Source: CAVQBP01 sp963848195
GTDB taxonomy: Bacteria; Bacteroidota; Ignavibacteria; Ignavibacteriales; Ignavibacteriaceae
Length of the DNA stretch: 64,000 nucleotides
NCBI GenBank assembly: GCA_963848195.1
Contig: CAWKCY010000017.1
Span: forward strand, 1-64,000
Reading direction: 5' to 3'
A program made the position numbers and the translations under genes. This document shows positions 17,909 through 25,294 of this stretch, piece after piece (position 1 is the stretch's first letter; each line of letters opens with the position of its first letter). A model generated the notes under the pieces. The model made no database searches. It was not told the origin of the DNA and saw only the letters and a list, made by a program, of their open reading frames with translations.

Positions 17909-18664
17909 TTAACAATTTTTAAGTAATTCAGCATCCTGATAAACCTCATAGAAAAATTTTCTAACAAACTCATTTTCGGAATTCAGCATTTCATTAACGG
18001 TTCCCGATTCAATTAAAGTACCTCCATTTATCAAAGTTAGTTTATCTCCGATGGAAACAGCATCATTTAAAATATGGGTTACTACAACTGCGGTTGTACC
18101 CTGTTCTCTTAACCTGGCAATTAAATCCAAAATATGTTTGGAATTGATAGGATCTAAACCGGTAGTCGGTTCATCGAATAGAATAATTTCAGGATTAAAT
18201 ACCAATGCTCTGGCGATAGCAACCCTCTTTTTCATTCCGCCGCTTAACTGATCAGGGAATAAGTCATTTGTTCCAGACAAATTAACAAAAGAAAGAGCGG
18301 TCTCAATTTTATCTGTTATCTCACTCTGTGATATTTTATTTTGTTCGGACAAGAAATAACCTACATTTTCCTCAACGCTAAGGGAATCAAATAATGCATT
18401 TCCCTGAAAAACGATTCCCATTTTTCTTCTTAAAGGCAGCATTTCCATTTCGGATAAATTAGTTATATCTGTTTTTTCTATTATAACACTACCCTTCTGA
18501 GGTTTCCAGAGACCAAGGATTATTTTCAAAATAGAGCTTTTACCTGCACCACTTGGTCCTAAAATTACCGAGACATTTCCTTTGGGAATGTCCAGAGAAA
18601 TATTTTTAATAATATCTCTACCTTGAAGCGTTAAATAAATATTTAAAAGGCGAACTATATTCAA
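17909..18664 (-). CDS. ABC transporter ATPase of the MCE (Mla-type) system
   Basis: A 251-residue ABC ATPase with Walker A GPSGAGKS (36-43), Q-loop VFQGNALFDSLSV, signature LSGGM (140-144), Walker B ILFDEPTTGLDP (from ~161) and the switch histidine in VVVTHIL. The length and the LFDSLSVEENVGYFL segment match MlaF-type ATPases of lipid transporters. The gene is fused back-to-back with the permease (adjacent coordinates, no gap) and sits 18 nt before the MCE gene. It powers movement of a lipid, here plausibly the inositol lipid made by the operon. Confidence 0.92.
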   Translation of the reverse strand: MNIVRLLNIYLTLQGRDIIKNISLDIPKGNVSVILGPSGAGKSSILKIILGLWKPQKGSVIIEKTDITNLSEMEMLPLRRKMGIVFQGNALFDSLSVEENVGYFLSEQNKISQSEITDKIETALSFVNLSGTNDLFPDQLSGGMKKRVAIARALVFNPEIILFDEPTTGLDPINSKHILDLIARLREQGTTAVVVTHILNDAVSIGDKLTLINGGTLIESGTVNEMLNSENEFVRKFFYEVYQDAELLKNC

Positions 18665-19420
18665 TTAAAATAACTCCCAAATCACTTTAGTGAAAATAAA
18701 ATCGATAATTAATACAACCATAGAAGATATAACAACTGCATTTATTGTATTTCGTCCCAAGCCGGTAGTTCCTCCGGTGGTTGAAAAACCATAGTAACAG
18801 CTGATTGTAGAAATAAAAAAGCCGAAGAAAATTGGTTTTGAAAAACCCACAACAATATCTTTAAGCTTCAAAGAATTAACTACAGATTGCCAGAAAAAAG
18901 AAGTATCGACACCAAGTGAAAGTTTTGTAACTATCATTCCTCCGATGATTCCTACCGTATCCGCGATCAATGTTAGAGGAAGAAACATAACAAGTGCGGC
19001 CAGCGTTCTAGGAAATACAAGCTTTTGAATCGGACTTGTACCAAAAGCTCTTAGTGCATCAATTTGTTCACTTAACTGCATTGCTCCTATTTCAGAAGCA
19101 TTCTTGGCTCCGGTTCTTGCAGCTAATAAGAGACCTGTAATTACCGGTCCGAGTTCCCTCACCATTCCTAGAGCTACCGTCCTTCCGACAAGTGTTTTAG
19201 CCCCAAACAGATCTAATTGATGTCCAGTTTCAATTGCCAGAATTATACCCACGAACAAACCGCCTAAAGAAACCAATCTGAAAGCTTTTGCACCTATCCA
19301 GTACATCTCCTTAAAGGAGTCCTGCATATATCTTAAATTAGATATAAATCCCCTAAAGAGATCCAACACTAAAAATGTATAATCCTGTAACTTTGATATA
19401 CTTAGCTTAAATGTTTCCAC
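18665..19420 (-). CDS. MlaE-type permease of the MCE system
   Basis: A 251-residue membrane protein of the MlaE/YrbE family with five or six hydrophobic segments. The family core is clear: GLFVGIILAIETGHQLDLFG, GMVRELGPVITGLLLAARTG and IGAMQLSEQIDALRAFGTSP, a cytoplasmic helix contacting the ATPase. It lies 18 nt after the nucleotidyltransferase gene and directly abuts the ATPase gene. It forms the inner-membrane channel of the MCE lipid transporter. Confidence 0.92.
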   Translation of the reverse strand: METFKLSISKLQDYTFLVLDLFRGFISNLRYMQDSFKEMYWIGAKAFRLVSLGGLFVGIILAIETGHQLDLFGAKTLVGRTVALGMVRELGPVITGLLLAARTGAKNASEIGAMQLSEQIDALRAFGTSPIQKLVFPRTLAALVMFLPLTLIADTVGIIGGMIVTKLSLGVDTSFFWQSVVNSLKLKDIVVGFSKPIFFGFFISTISCYYGFSTTGGTTGLGRNTINAVVISSMVVLIIDFIFTKVIWELF

Positions 19421-19438
19421 CGGTTAATAATTCTTTTA

Positions 19439-20146
19439 TTATATTAAATTTTGTTCAAGACTTAAAAATTGTTCGGCTGTCTTTATATCGTTTATATGAT
19501 CTACATCAATTATCTTGGAAAAAATGTACCCATATAAACGATATTTTCTCATTGTTAGTAATTTCAAAAAATTTCTAAGGCGTTTGGAATTATTAGCGAT
19601 AGCAAAATCTATTTCCTTATAAATTTTAGGAGTAAAGTAATAAATACCGCCGGTTACAAAAGAACCGGAACTTTCATCTTCAAAATTAATAATGGAATTA
19701 TCACTGTTTAGTTTAACATAAAGTGGTTTTTCATCGTCTATAAATTCTGTAATACCTAAAATCCCATCGTATTTATCCGTTGTATTCACAAAATTTATAA
19801 ATTTATTAAATTCAAATACGGTGAAAATTGTATCAACCGTAAACAGACAGAAAGCTTTATTCTGCAGAAATGTTTTAAGTTCGTATAAACTATGTAATGA
19901 ACTTTCAGTCGATTTTACAACTAAATTGATTTTATCCCTTAAGTAATGATTAGAAATAAAATCATTTACCTCTTTTGCATCATTATTAATTATAATAGAA
20001 ACAGATTCGGGATTTTGGGAATTTATAATCTCAAATAACCTCGCTATCATTGGAACATTATTAATACAAACTAGCGGTTTGGGGAGAGTAATTCCTTCGG
20101 ATTTTAGTCTCTCTCCTTCACCTGCAGCAATTATTGCGAAGTTCAT
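19439..20146 (-). CDS. Nucleotidyltransferase (MobA/GlmU-like sugar- or inositol-phosphate type)
   Basis: A 235-residue nucleotidyltransferase beginning MNFAIIAAGEGERL, the nucleotide-binding signature, followed by LPKPLVCINNVPMI with the conserved lysine. FTVDTIFTVFEFNKF resembles the metal-binding D-x-D region, and the end is DVDHINDIKTAEQFL, the usual second metal-binding aspartate. Such enzymes activate a phosphorylated alcohol as an NDP derivative. As first gene of an operon ending in inositol-phosphate synthase and containing a CDP-alcohol transferase, an inositol-phosphate cytidylyltransferase is a reasonable hypothesis. Its promoter is at 20277-20305, with paired operator-like repeats. 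Confidence 0.82.
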   Translation of the reverse strand: MNFAIIAAGEGERLKSEGITLPKPLVCINNVPMIARLFEIINSQNPESVSIIINNDAKEVNDFISNHYLRDKINLVVKSTESSLHSLYELKTFLQNKAFCLFTVDTIFTVFEFNKFINFVNTTDKYDGILGITEFIDDEKPLYVKLNSDNSIINFEDESSGSFVTGGIYYFTPKIYKEIDFAIANNSKRLRNFLKLLTMRKYRLYGYIFSKIIDVDHINDIKTAEQFLSLEQNLI

Positions 20147-20245
20147 AAGTTCTTATTTTTTTAAGCAAAGCAATGAAACTTGACCTGGTAAATATACTAA
20201 AAAATTATATGGCCAAATTTTAATATATCACTTCAATTATAAGAT

Positions 20246-20317
20246 GGAAACTATTTTAATTATTTTTAGTTTCCTAAATATAAAAACCGGAAACTATATT
20301 GTCAAGAAATAGTTTCT
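20246..20317 (-). promoter_or_regulatory. Inositol/MCE operon promoter with two inverted-repeat operators
   Basis: On the minus strand TTGACA (20305-20300), a 17-bp spacer and TATATT (20282-20277) form a near-consensus sigma70 promoter reading toward the nucleotidyltransferase gene. Two inverted repeats of the form GGAAACTA-N13-TAGTTTCC lie at 20246-20274 (perfect 8-bp arms) and 20289-20317 (last base of one arm differs). The second covers the -35 box and the first lies just downstream of the expected start. They are 43 bp apart, about four helical turns. This is the layout of a repressor site pair; the regulator is unknown. Confidence 0.7.
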
Positions 20318-20425
20318 TATATAATTTGGATAAATATACTTTAAATTTAAAGATGATTGAGTTGTTCAGATGTGTTTTAATCAATTTGACAATGAAAAAT
20401 TTCTACGGCTGGAAAAAATATAAAC

Positions 20426-20454
20426 TTGACAATACTGGGCTCAAGTTTTATATT
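20426..20454 (+). promoter_or_regulatory. ilv operon promoter
   Basis: TTGACA (20426-20431), a 17-bp spacer and TATATT (20449-20454) match the sigma70 consensus closely. Transcription would begin near 20461, about 16 nt before the leader-peptide ATG. It points away from the inositol-operon promoter about 120 bp to the left. Confidence 0.7.
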
Positions 20455-20476
20455 TGATAATTAGATTATAAAACGC

Positions 20477-20629
20477 ATGACTAACTCAGATAGACATATA
20501 ACCAAAAGTTATTATGAAGCCAATAAAACCAACGGCAAAACTGCTGCTGTGTTAGTTCCGATTTTCCTGCCTTTAGATATAATCAAAATTGGGATTATTA
20601 GCCTACTAGGAATTATAATCCTAGACTAA
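20477..20629 (+). CDS. ilv leader peptide (attenuation control)
   Basis: A 50-codon open frame lies between the consensus promoter and ilvB. After a polar start (MTNSDRHITKSYYEANKTNG) the last 28 residues (positions 23-50) contain 9 Ile, 6 Leu and 2 Val, with runs GIISLL and GIIILD. This is the composition expected of a leader peptide whose translation senses charged Ile/Leu/Val tRNAs, as in enterobacterial ilv leaders. The Ile/Leu codons at the 3' end lie within RNA segments that can form alternative hairpins. No strong ribosome-binding site is visible, and no homologue was searched; the functional call rests on composition, position and the downstream structures. Confidence 0.7.
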   Translation: MTNSDRHITKSYYEANKTNGKTAAVLVPIFLPLDIIKIGIISLLGIIILD

Positions 20630-20829
20630 TATAATTAGGTCAATCCCAATCTAATTTAATACTAAAATAAAAAATAATCAGATTCGGGTTGACCTGAAAC
20701 CCAGTTTATTTCTGAAGGTTATTATGTAAGTCATCGAGATTATTGTGAAAACTGATTGTTATTTTATTAAAGTATTCCCCTATTTTGGATTTGATAATAA
20801 GAGTCGTCCCTGCCTGATTAAATTCAGGC
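20588..20829 (+). promoter_or_regulatory. Putative transcription attenuator of the ilv-leu operon
   Basis: Mutually exclusive pairings are readable in the RNA. ATTGGGATT (20588-20596) can pair with AATCCCAAT (20642-20650). GGATTAT (20592-20598) can pair with ATAATCC (20615-20621), and CTAGGA (20606-20611) with TCCTAG (20619-20624). AGGTCAATCCC (20637-20647) can pair, with one bulge, with GGGTTGACCT (20686-20695), which competes with the hairpin GGGTT/AACCC (20686-20702) followed by TTTATTT. A second hairpin, GCCTGA/TCAGGC (20812-20829), is followed by a U-rich stretch 57 nt before ilvB. Ribosome stalling on the leader would shift the balance. Confidence 0.55.
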
Positions 20830-20886
20830 TGATTTCCAATATTTATTTTATAAATAAAAATTCCGAACTAAAACGAAAGGAACATT

Positions 20887-22602
20887 ATGAAGCATAAATC
20901 CTTGCTCTCCGGTGCAGACATATTTTTTGAATGTTTGAGAAGGGAAAAAGTAGATGTGATTTTTGGATATCCGGGAGGGGCTGTGCTTAAGCTTTATGAA
21001 AGACTATATGATGTTGATTTTCTTAAGCATGTTTTAGTAAGGCATGAGCAGGGCGCAACTCATATGGCTGAGGGTTATGCAAAAGCAACCGGCAGGGTAG
21101 GGGTTGTTCTGGTTACTTCCGGTCCCGGAGCAACAAATACTGTAACAGGTATTGCAGATGCCTACATGGATTCTGTTCCTATTGTTGTATTTACCGGGCA
21201 GGTGCCAAGCCACTTAATTGGTAATGATGCTTTTCAGGAAGCCGATATTGTTGGAATCACCCGTCCAATTACAAAGCATAATTTTCTTGTTAGGGATGTT
21301 AAAGAATTGGCTTCCACAATTAGGAAAGCTTTTTTTATTGCCTCAACAGGCAGGCCCGGGCCTGTTTTAGTCGATCTGCCGAAAGACGTTATTGCTGCCG
21401 AATGTGAATTGGATTATCCTGAAAAGGTTGAAATTAGGGGCTATAAGCCTAATTTTCTAGGGCATCAAAATCAAATTAAAAAAGCCGCTGAAATAATTAA
21501 AAAAGCAAAGAAACCATTACTGTATGTTGGCGGCGGAGTTATAATGTCTGAAGGCTATAGAGAATTAAGGCTGCTTGCAAAAGAAAATAATCTTCCTGTA
21601 ACCATGACGCTGCAGGGTCTTGGTGCATTCCCTATGACAGATCCTCAATCTTTGGGTATGCTGGGAATGCACGGCACATACTGGGCAAATCAAGCTGTTA
21701 ATAATTGTGATGTTCTTGTTTCATTAGGTGCAAGATTTGATGACAGGGTTACCGGGAAAATAGATGAATTTGCAGTTAATGCTTATAAAATTCATGTTGA
21801 TATTGATCCGACGTGTATTGATAAAAATGTTATTGTCGATCTTCCAATCGTTGGAGATGTTAAACATGTGATTGCCGAATTAGCTTCCGAAATGAATGAA
21901 CCTCCGGATACTGAGGAATGGTGGGAACAAATAAATGTCTGGAAAGAAGAATGCCCGTTATTTTATGAAACCGGTGATAATAAACTGAGATCCGAATATG
22001 TAATATCAAGGATTTCCGAATTAACAAAAGGTGAAGCAGTTATTGTTACAGATGTTGGGCAGCATCAAATGTGGACTACTCAATATTATAAATTTAACAA
22101 CCCGCGCTCTCATCTGACAAGCGGGGGATTGGGAACAATGGGATTTTCAGTTCCCGCTTCTATCGGTGCGGCTTTCGGGATTAAGGATAGACCTATAATT
22201 TCTATAAGCGGGGATGGCGGATTCCAGATGAATATGCAGGAATTAATAACCGCCGTTTATTATAAACTGCCCATCAAATTCATAATTCTTAACAATAGCT
22301 TTTTAGGTATGGTTCGTCAATGGCAGGAGTTGTTCCACGCTGAAAAATTCAGTTTTACCGATCTTTCCGAAAGCAATCCTGATTTTAAAAAGCTTGGAGA
22401 AGCTCTCGGATTGAAGTCCTATTCAACAGATAACCCGGCGGATGTTGATGGAATCCTTAAAGAAGTTCTTTCAATAAATGACGGACCGGTTTTATTTGAA
22501 TGCAAAGTTCAGAAAGAAGATATGGTTTTCCCGATTATACCTGCTGGTAAGTCAATAAAAGAAATGATGACCAAACGTTTAGATCCGAAGGAGATGGTAT
22601 AA
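20887..22602 (+). CDS. ilvB: Acetolactate synthase large (catalytic) subunit
   Basis: A 571-residue thiamine diphosphate enzyme that condenses two pyruvates, or pyruvate plus 2-oxobutanoate, in valine, leucine and isoleucine synthesis. Visible motifs are GYPGGAVLKLYERL (N-terminal PYR domain), the catalytic glutamate in RHEQGATHMAEGYA, the FAD-site region in the middle domain, and the ThDP/metal motif SISGDGGFQMNMQEL with NNSFLGMVRQWQ at the C-terminal side. An AGGA lies 7 nt before the ATG. The stop overlaps the ilvN start by one base (TAATG), so the two subunits are translationally coupled. Expression is probably controlled by the upstream leader. Confidence 0.97.
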   Translation: MKHKSLLSGADIFFECLRREKVDVIFGYPGGAVLKLYERLYDVDFLKHVLVRHEQGATHMAEGYAKATGRVGVVLVTSGPGATNTVTGIADAYMDSVPIVVFTGQVPSHLIGNDAFQEADIVGITRPITKHNFLVRDVKELASTIRKAFFIASTGRPGPVLVDLPKDVIAAECELDYPEKVEIRGYKPNFLGHQNQIKKAAEIIKKAKKPLLYVGGGVIMSEGYRELRLLAKENNLPVTMTLQGLGAFPMTDPQSLGMLGMHGTYWANQAVNNCDVLVSLGARFDDRVTGKIDEFAVNAYKIHVDIDPTCIDKNVIVDLPIVGDVKHVIAELASEMNEPPDTEEWWEQINVWKEECPLFYETGDNKLRSEYVISRISELTKGEAVIVTDVGQHQMWTTQYYKFNNPRSHLTSGGLGTMGFSVPASIGAAFGIKDRPIISISGDGGFQMNMQELITAVYYKLPIKFIILNNSFLGMVRQWQELFHAEKFSFTDLSESNPDFKKLGEALGLKSYSTDNPADVDGILKEVLSINDGPVLFECKVQKEDMVFPIIPAGKSIKEMMTKRLDPKEMV

Positions 22603-23111
22603 TGAAGCATACTATATCTGTTCTAGTTGAAAATCAGTTTGGAGCATTTAACCGCGTAGCAACCATGTTCAGCGGGAAAGGTTTTAATATCCACAGCATT
22701 TCCATCGGTGAAACTGAAAGTCCTGAAATTTCCAGGATGACGATTGTCACCGAAGGAGAAGATAAAATAATTGAACAGGTAGTAAAACAGCTTAACAGGC
22801 TAATTGATACTATTAAAGTAATCGATTTAACAGGTCAAACTAGAGTTGAACGTGAACTTGCATTGATTACCGTGTTCTATCAGAAAGGTACCCGTGCTGA
22901 AATAATTAGTGTGAGTGATATATTCAGAGGAAATGTAGTAGATATAAATAATAAGACTATTACTCTTGAAATTACAGGTCCGCCTGATAAAATAGATGCT
23001 GTTGTTAATGTACTGGAACCATATGGTATTAAAGAAATGGCCCGTTCGGGCACTGTTGCTCTAAAACGAGGTGAGCAGCTTAAACATGAAAAAAATTTAA
23101 TAACTCAATAA
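22602..23111 (+). CDS. ilvN: Acetolactate synthase small (regulatory) subunit
   Basis: A 169-residue regulatory subunit with an N-terminal ACT domain: HTISVLVENQFGAFNRVATMFSGKGFNI and GETESPEISRMTIV, the valine-binding fold. A C-terminal domain with ELALITVF and the later GTVALKRGE segment stimulates the catalytic subunit. The length is typical of the IlvN/IlvH family. It starts on the last base of the ilvB stop codon and ends 14 nt before ilvC, which has its own GAAGGG ribosome-binding site. Confidence 0.96.
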   Translation: MKHTISVLVENQFGAFNRVATMFSGKGFNIHSISIGETESPEISRMTIVTEGEDKIIEQVVKQLNRLIDTIKVIDLTGQTRVERELALITVFYQKGTRAEIISVSDIFRGNVVDINNKTITLEITGPPDKIDAVVNVLEPYGIKEMARSGTVALKRGEQLKHEKNLITQ

Positions 23112-23125
23112 TTGAAGGGAAAAAA

Positions 23126-24142
23126 ATGAAAGTTTATTATGATAACGATTCCTCTTTGGATTATCTTCAAAATAAAAATATAGCTGTCTTAGGGTTTGGA
23201 AGTCAAGGGCACGCACATTCATTAAATCTAAAAGACAGCGGGATGAATGTATGTGTCGGTTTAAGATCCTCAAGTTCTAGCTGGGCTAAAGCTGAAGCAG
23301 CAGGTCTTACTGTTAAGACTATTCCTGACGCTGTTGAATGGGCTGATATTACGATGGTTCTTTTACCTGATCAAAATCAGAAAGAAGTTTATGATAAAGA
23401 AATCGCTCCCCATCTCAAAGAGGGTAATACTTTAGCTTTTGCTCATGGCTTTAATATACATTACAAGCAAATTGTTCCTGCCAGTAATATTAATGTAATA
23501 ATGATTGCTCCTAAAAGTCCCGGACATCTTGTAAGGAGAACATATCTTGAAGGTACGGGTGTTCCATGCCTGATAGCAATTCAGCAAAATGCCGATGGAG
23601 ATGCCCGCAATATTGCATTGGCCTGGGCTAAAGGTATTGGCGGAACTAAAGCCGGCGTTATCGAAACTAATTTTAAGGATGAAACTGAAACAGATTTGTT
23701 CGGTGAGCAGGCTGTTTTGTGCGGAGGCTCTGCTGAACTTATTAAAGCAGGATTTGAAACTCTGGTGGATGCCGGATATCCTCCCGAACTCGCTTATTTT
23801 GAATGTATGCATGAAATGAAACTTATTGTAGACCTATATTATGAAGGAGGTCTATCAAGAATGAACTACTCTGTTAGTGATACGGCTGAATATGGCGGTA
23901 TGACAAGAGGAAGCAGGTTAATTACTAAAGAAACCAGAAAAGAAATGAAAAAGATTCTCGATGAAGTTCAGTCCGGCAAGTTCGCTGAAGAATGGCTGAG
24001 TGAATACAAAAGCGGTCAGAAAAATATGGAAAAGTTACGTAAAGAAAATAGAGAACATCAAATTGAAAAGGTTGGCGCTAAATTGAGAGAAATGATGAGC
24101 TGGTTATTTAAAAAGAATAAAAAGGAAGAGGTGGGAGTATGA
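23126..24142 (+). CDS. ilvC: Ketol-acid reductoisomerase
   Basis: A 338-residue class I enzyme that converts acetolactate (or acetohydroxybutyrate) to the dihydroxyacid with NAD(P)H and magnesium. The dinucleotide-binding loop is GFGSQGHAHSLNLKDSG. The magnesium-binding acidic residues are in ETDLFGEQAVLCGG and ECMHEMKLIVDLYYEGG, followed by MNYSVSDTAEYG. It overlaps leuB by four bases (ATGA). The partner dihydroxyacid dehydratase (ilvD) is not in this window. Confidence 0.97.
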   Translation: MKVYYDNDSSLDYLQNKNIAVLGFGSQGHAHSLNLKDSGMNVCVGLRSSSSSWAKAEAAGLTVKTIPDAVEWADITMVLLPDQNQKEVYDKEIAPHLKEGNTLAFAHGFNIHYKQIVPASNINVIMIAPKSPGHLVRRTYLEGTGVPCLIAIQQNADGDARNIALAWAKGIGGTKAGVIETNFKDETETDLFGEQAVLCGGSAELIKAGFETLVDAGYPPELAYFECMHEMKLIVDLYYEGGLSRMNYSVSDTAEYGGMTRGSRLITKETRKEMKKILDEVQSGKFAEEWLSEYKSGQKNMEKLRKENREHQIEKVGAKLREMMSWLFKKNKKEEVGV

Positions 24143-25236
24143 AGTTAAAAGTAGCATTACTTCCCGGCGATGGTATCGGTCCCGAAGTAGTTGAATCTGC
24201 TGTTTCTCTTATGGAAGCTGCATCTGAAAAATTTAACATATCATTTTCTTTTGAAACTCATTTAATTGGCGGTTCTTCTTATGATAAAAACGGCACTCCG
24301 CTGACCGATGAGGTTCTAAGCAAATGCTATGACTCGGATGCTGTATTATTGGGTGCGGTAGGAGGCCCTAAATGGGAGGGGCTTCAGCATAATCTGAAAC
24401 CTGAAGCAGCTCTTTTGAAACTACGGAAAGCTCTCGGACTATACATAAATATCCGGCCGGCCAAAGTATTTGCTTCTTTACTATCTGCCTCAACTTTGAA
24501 ACCTGATGTTCTAAGCGGAACTGATCTGGTTATTCTACGGGAACTTACTGGAGATGTTTATTTTGGCCAGCCGAGAGGTTATGATGAAGAACATGGCTGG
24601 AATACAATGGTTTATACAAAAGAGGAAGTTGAAAGGATAACGAGGTTTGCCTTTGATGTTGCAATGAAAAGAAGCAAAAGGGTGACTTCAGTTGATAAAG
24701 CAAATGTTCTGGAGTGTTCACAGTTCTGGCGAAAAATTGTTCATGAGGTTCATAAAGAATATCCGGATATTCAATTATCCGATATGTATGTAGATAATGC
24801 GGCAATGCAGCTAGTGAGAAATCCAAGACAATTTGATGTTATTTTAACTCAAAATTTATTTGGAGATATACTGAGTGATATTGCAGCGATGATTACAGGC
24901 AGTCTTGGAATGCTTCCATCTGCAAGTCTCGGAAGCAAATATGCATTATATGAACCGGTACATGGGAGCGCTCCCGATATAGCAGGGCAGGATAAAGCCA
25001 ATCCTCTTGCCACCATTTCTTCTATTGCTATGATGTTTTTATATTCATTCCAGATGGACAAAGTCGCCGAACTAATTGAAGGAGCTGTTAAGAAAGCATT
25101 ATCTGCCGGTTATAGAACTGCTGATATTTATACTTCAGGATCGGTTTTAGTTTCTACTTCTAAAATGACGGAGATAGTTATTGATAAATTCAATGAGATT
25201 TATGATGAGCAGGCGTTAGGTGTTTTTACTCTATAG
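24139..25236 (+). CDS. leuB: 3-Isopropylmalate dehydrogenase
   Basis: A 365-residue NAD-dependent beta-decarboxylating dehydrogenase. Characteristic blocks are LLPGDGIGPEVV (start), the substrate arginines in LKLRKALGLYINIRP, RELTGDVYFG, the metal-binding NLFGDILSDIAAMITG and the NAD-binding EPVHGSAPDIAGQ. It oxidises isopropylmalate in leucine synthesis and, with the citramalate route, also (methyl)malate derivatives for isoleucine. Gene order is unusual in that leuB precedes leuA and leuCD. Its start overlaps the ilvC stop by 4 nt. Confidence 0.96.
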   Translation: MKLKVALLPGDGIGPEVVESAVSLMEAASEKFNISFSFETHLIGGSSYDKNGTPLTDEVLSKCYDSDAVLLGAVGGPKWEGLQHNLKPEAALLKLRKALGLYINIRPAKVFASLLSASTLKPDVLSGTDLVILRELTGDVYFGQPRGYDEEHGWNTMVYTKEEVERITRFAFDVAMKRSKRVTSVDKANVLECSQFWRKIVHEVHKEYPDIQLSDMYVDNAAMQLVRNPRQFDVILTQNLFGDILSDIAAMITGSLGMLPSASLGSKYALYEPVHGSAPDIAGQDKANPLATISSIAMMFLYSFQMDKVAELIEGAVKKALSAGYRTADIYTSGSVLVSTSKMTEIVIDKFNEIYDEQALGVFTL

Positions 25237-25294
25237 ATTCTAAAGTTTAGTTCATCATTTTTTTAATCATTGATTTTTAAGAAAGGAAATTAAA

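Noticed and set aside
20386..20415. A second TTGACA upstream of the ilv promoter
   Set aside because: No acceptable -10 box at 16-18 bp; the downstream TTGACA-N17-TATATT is far better.
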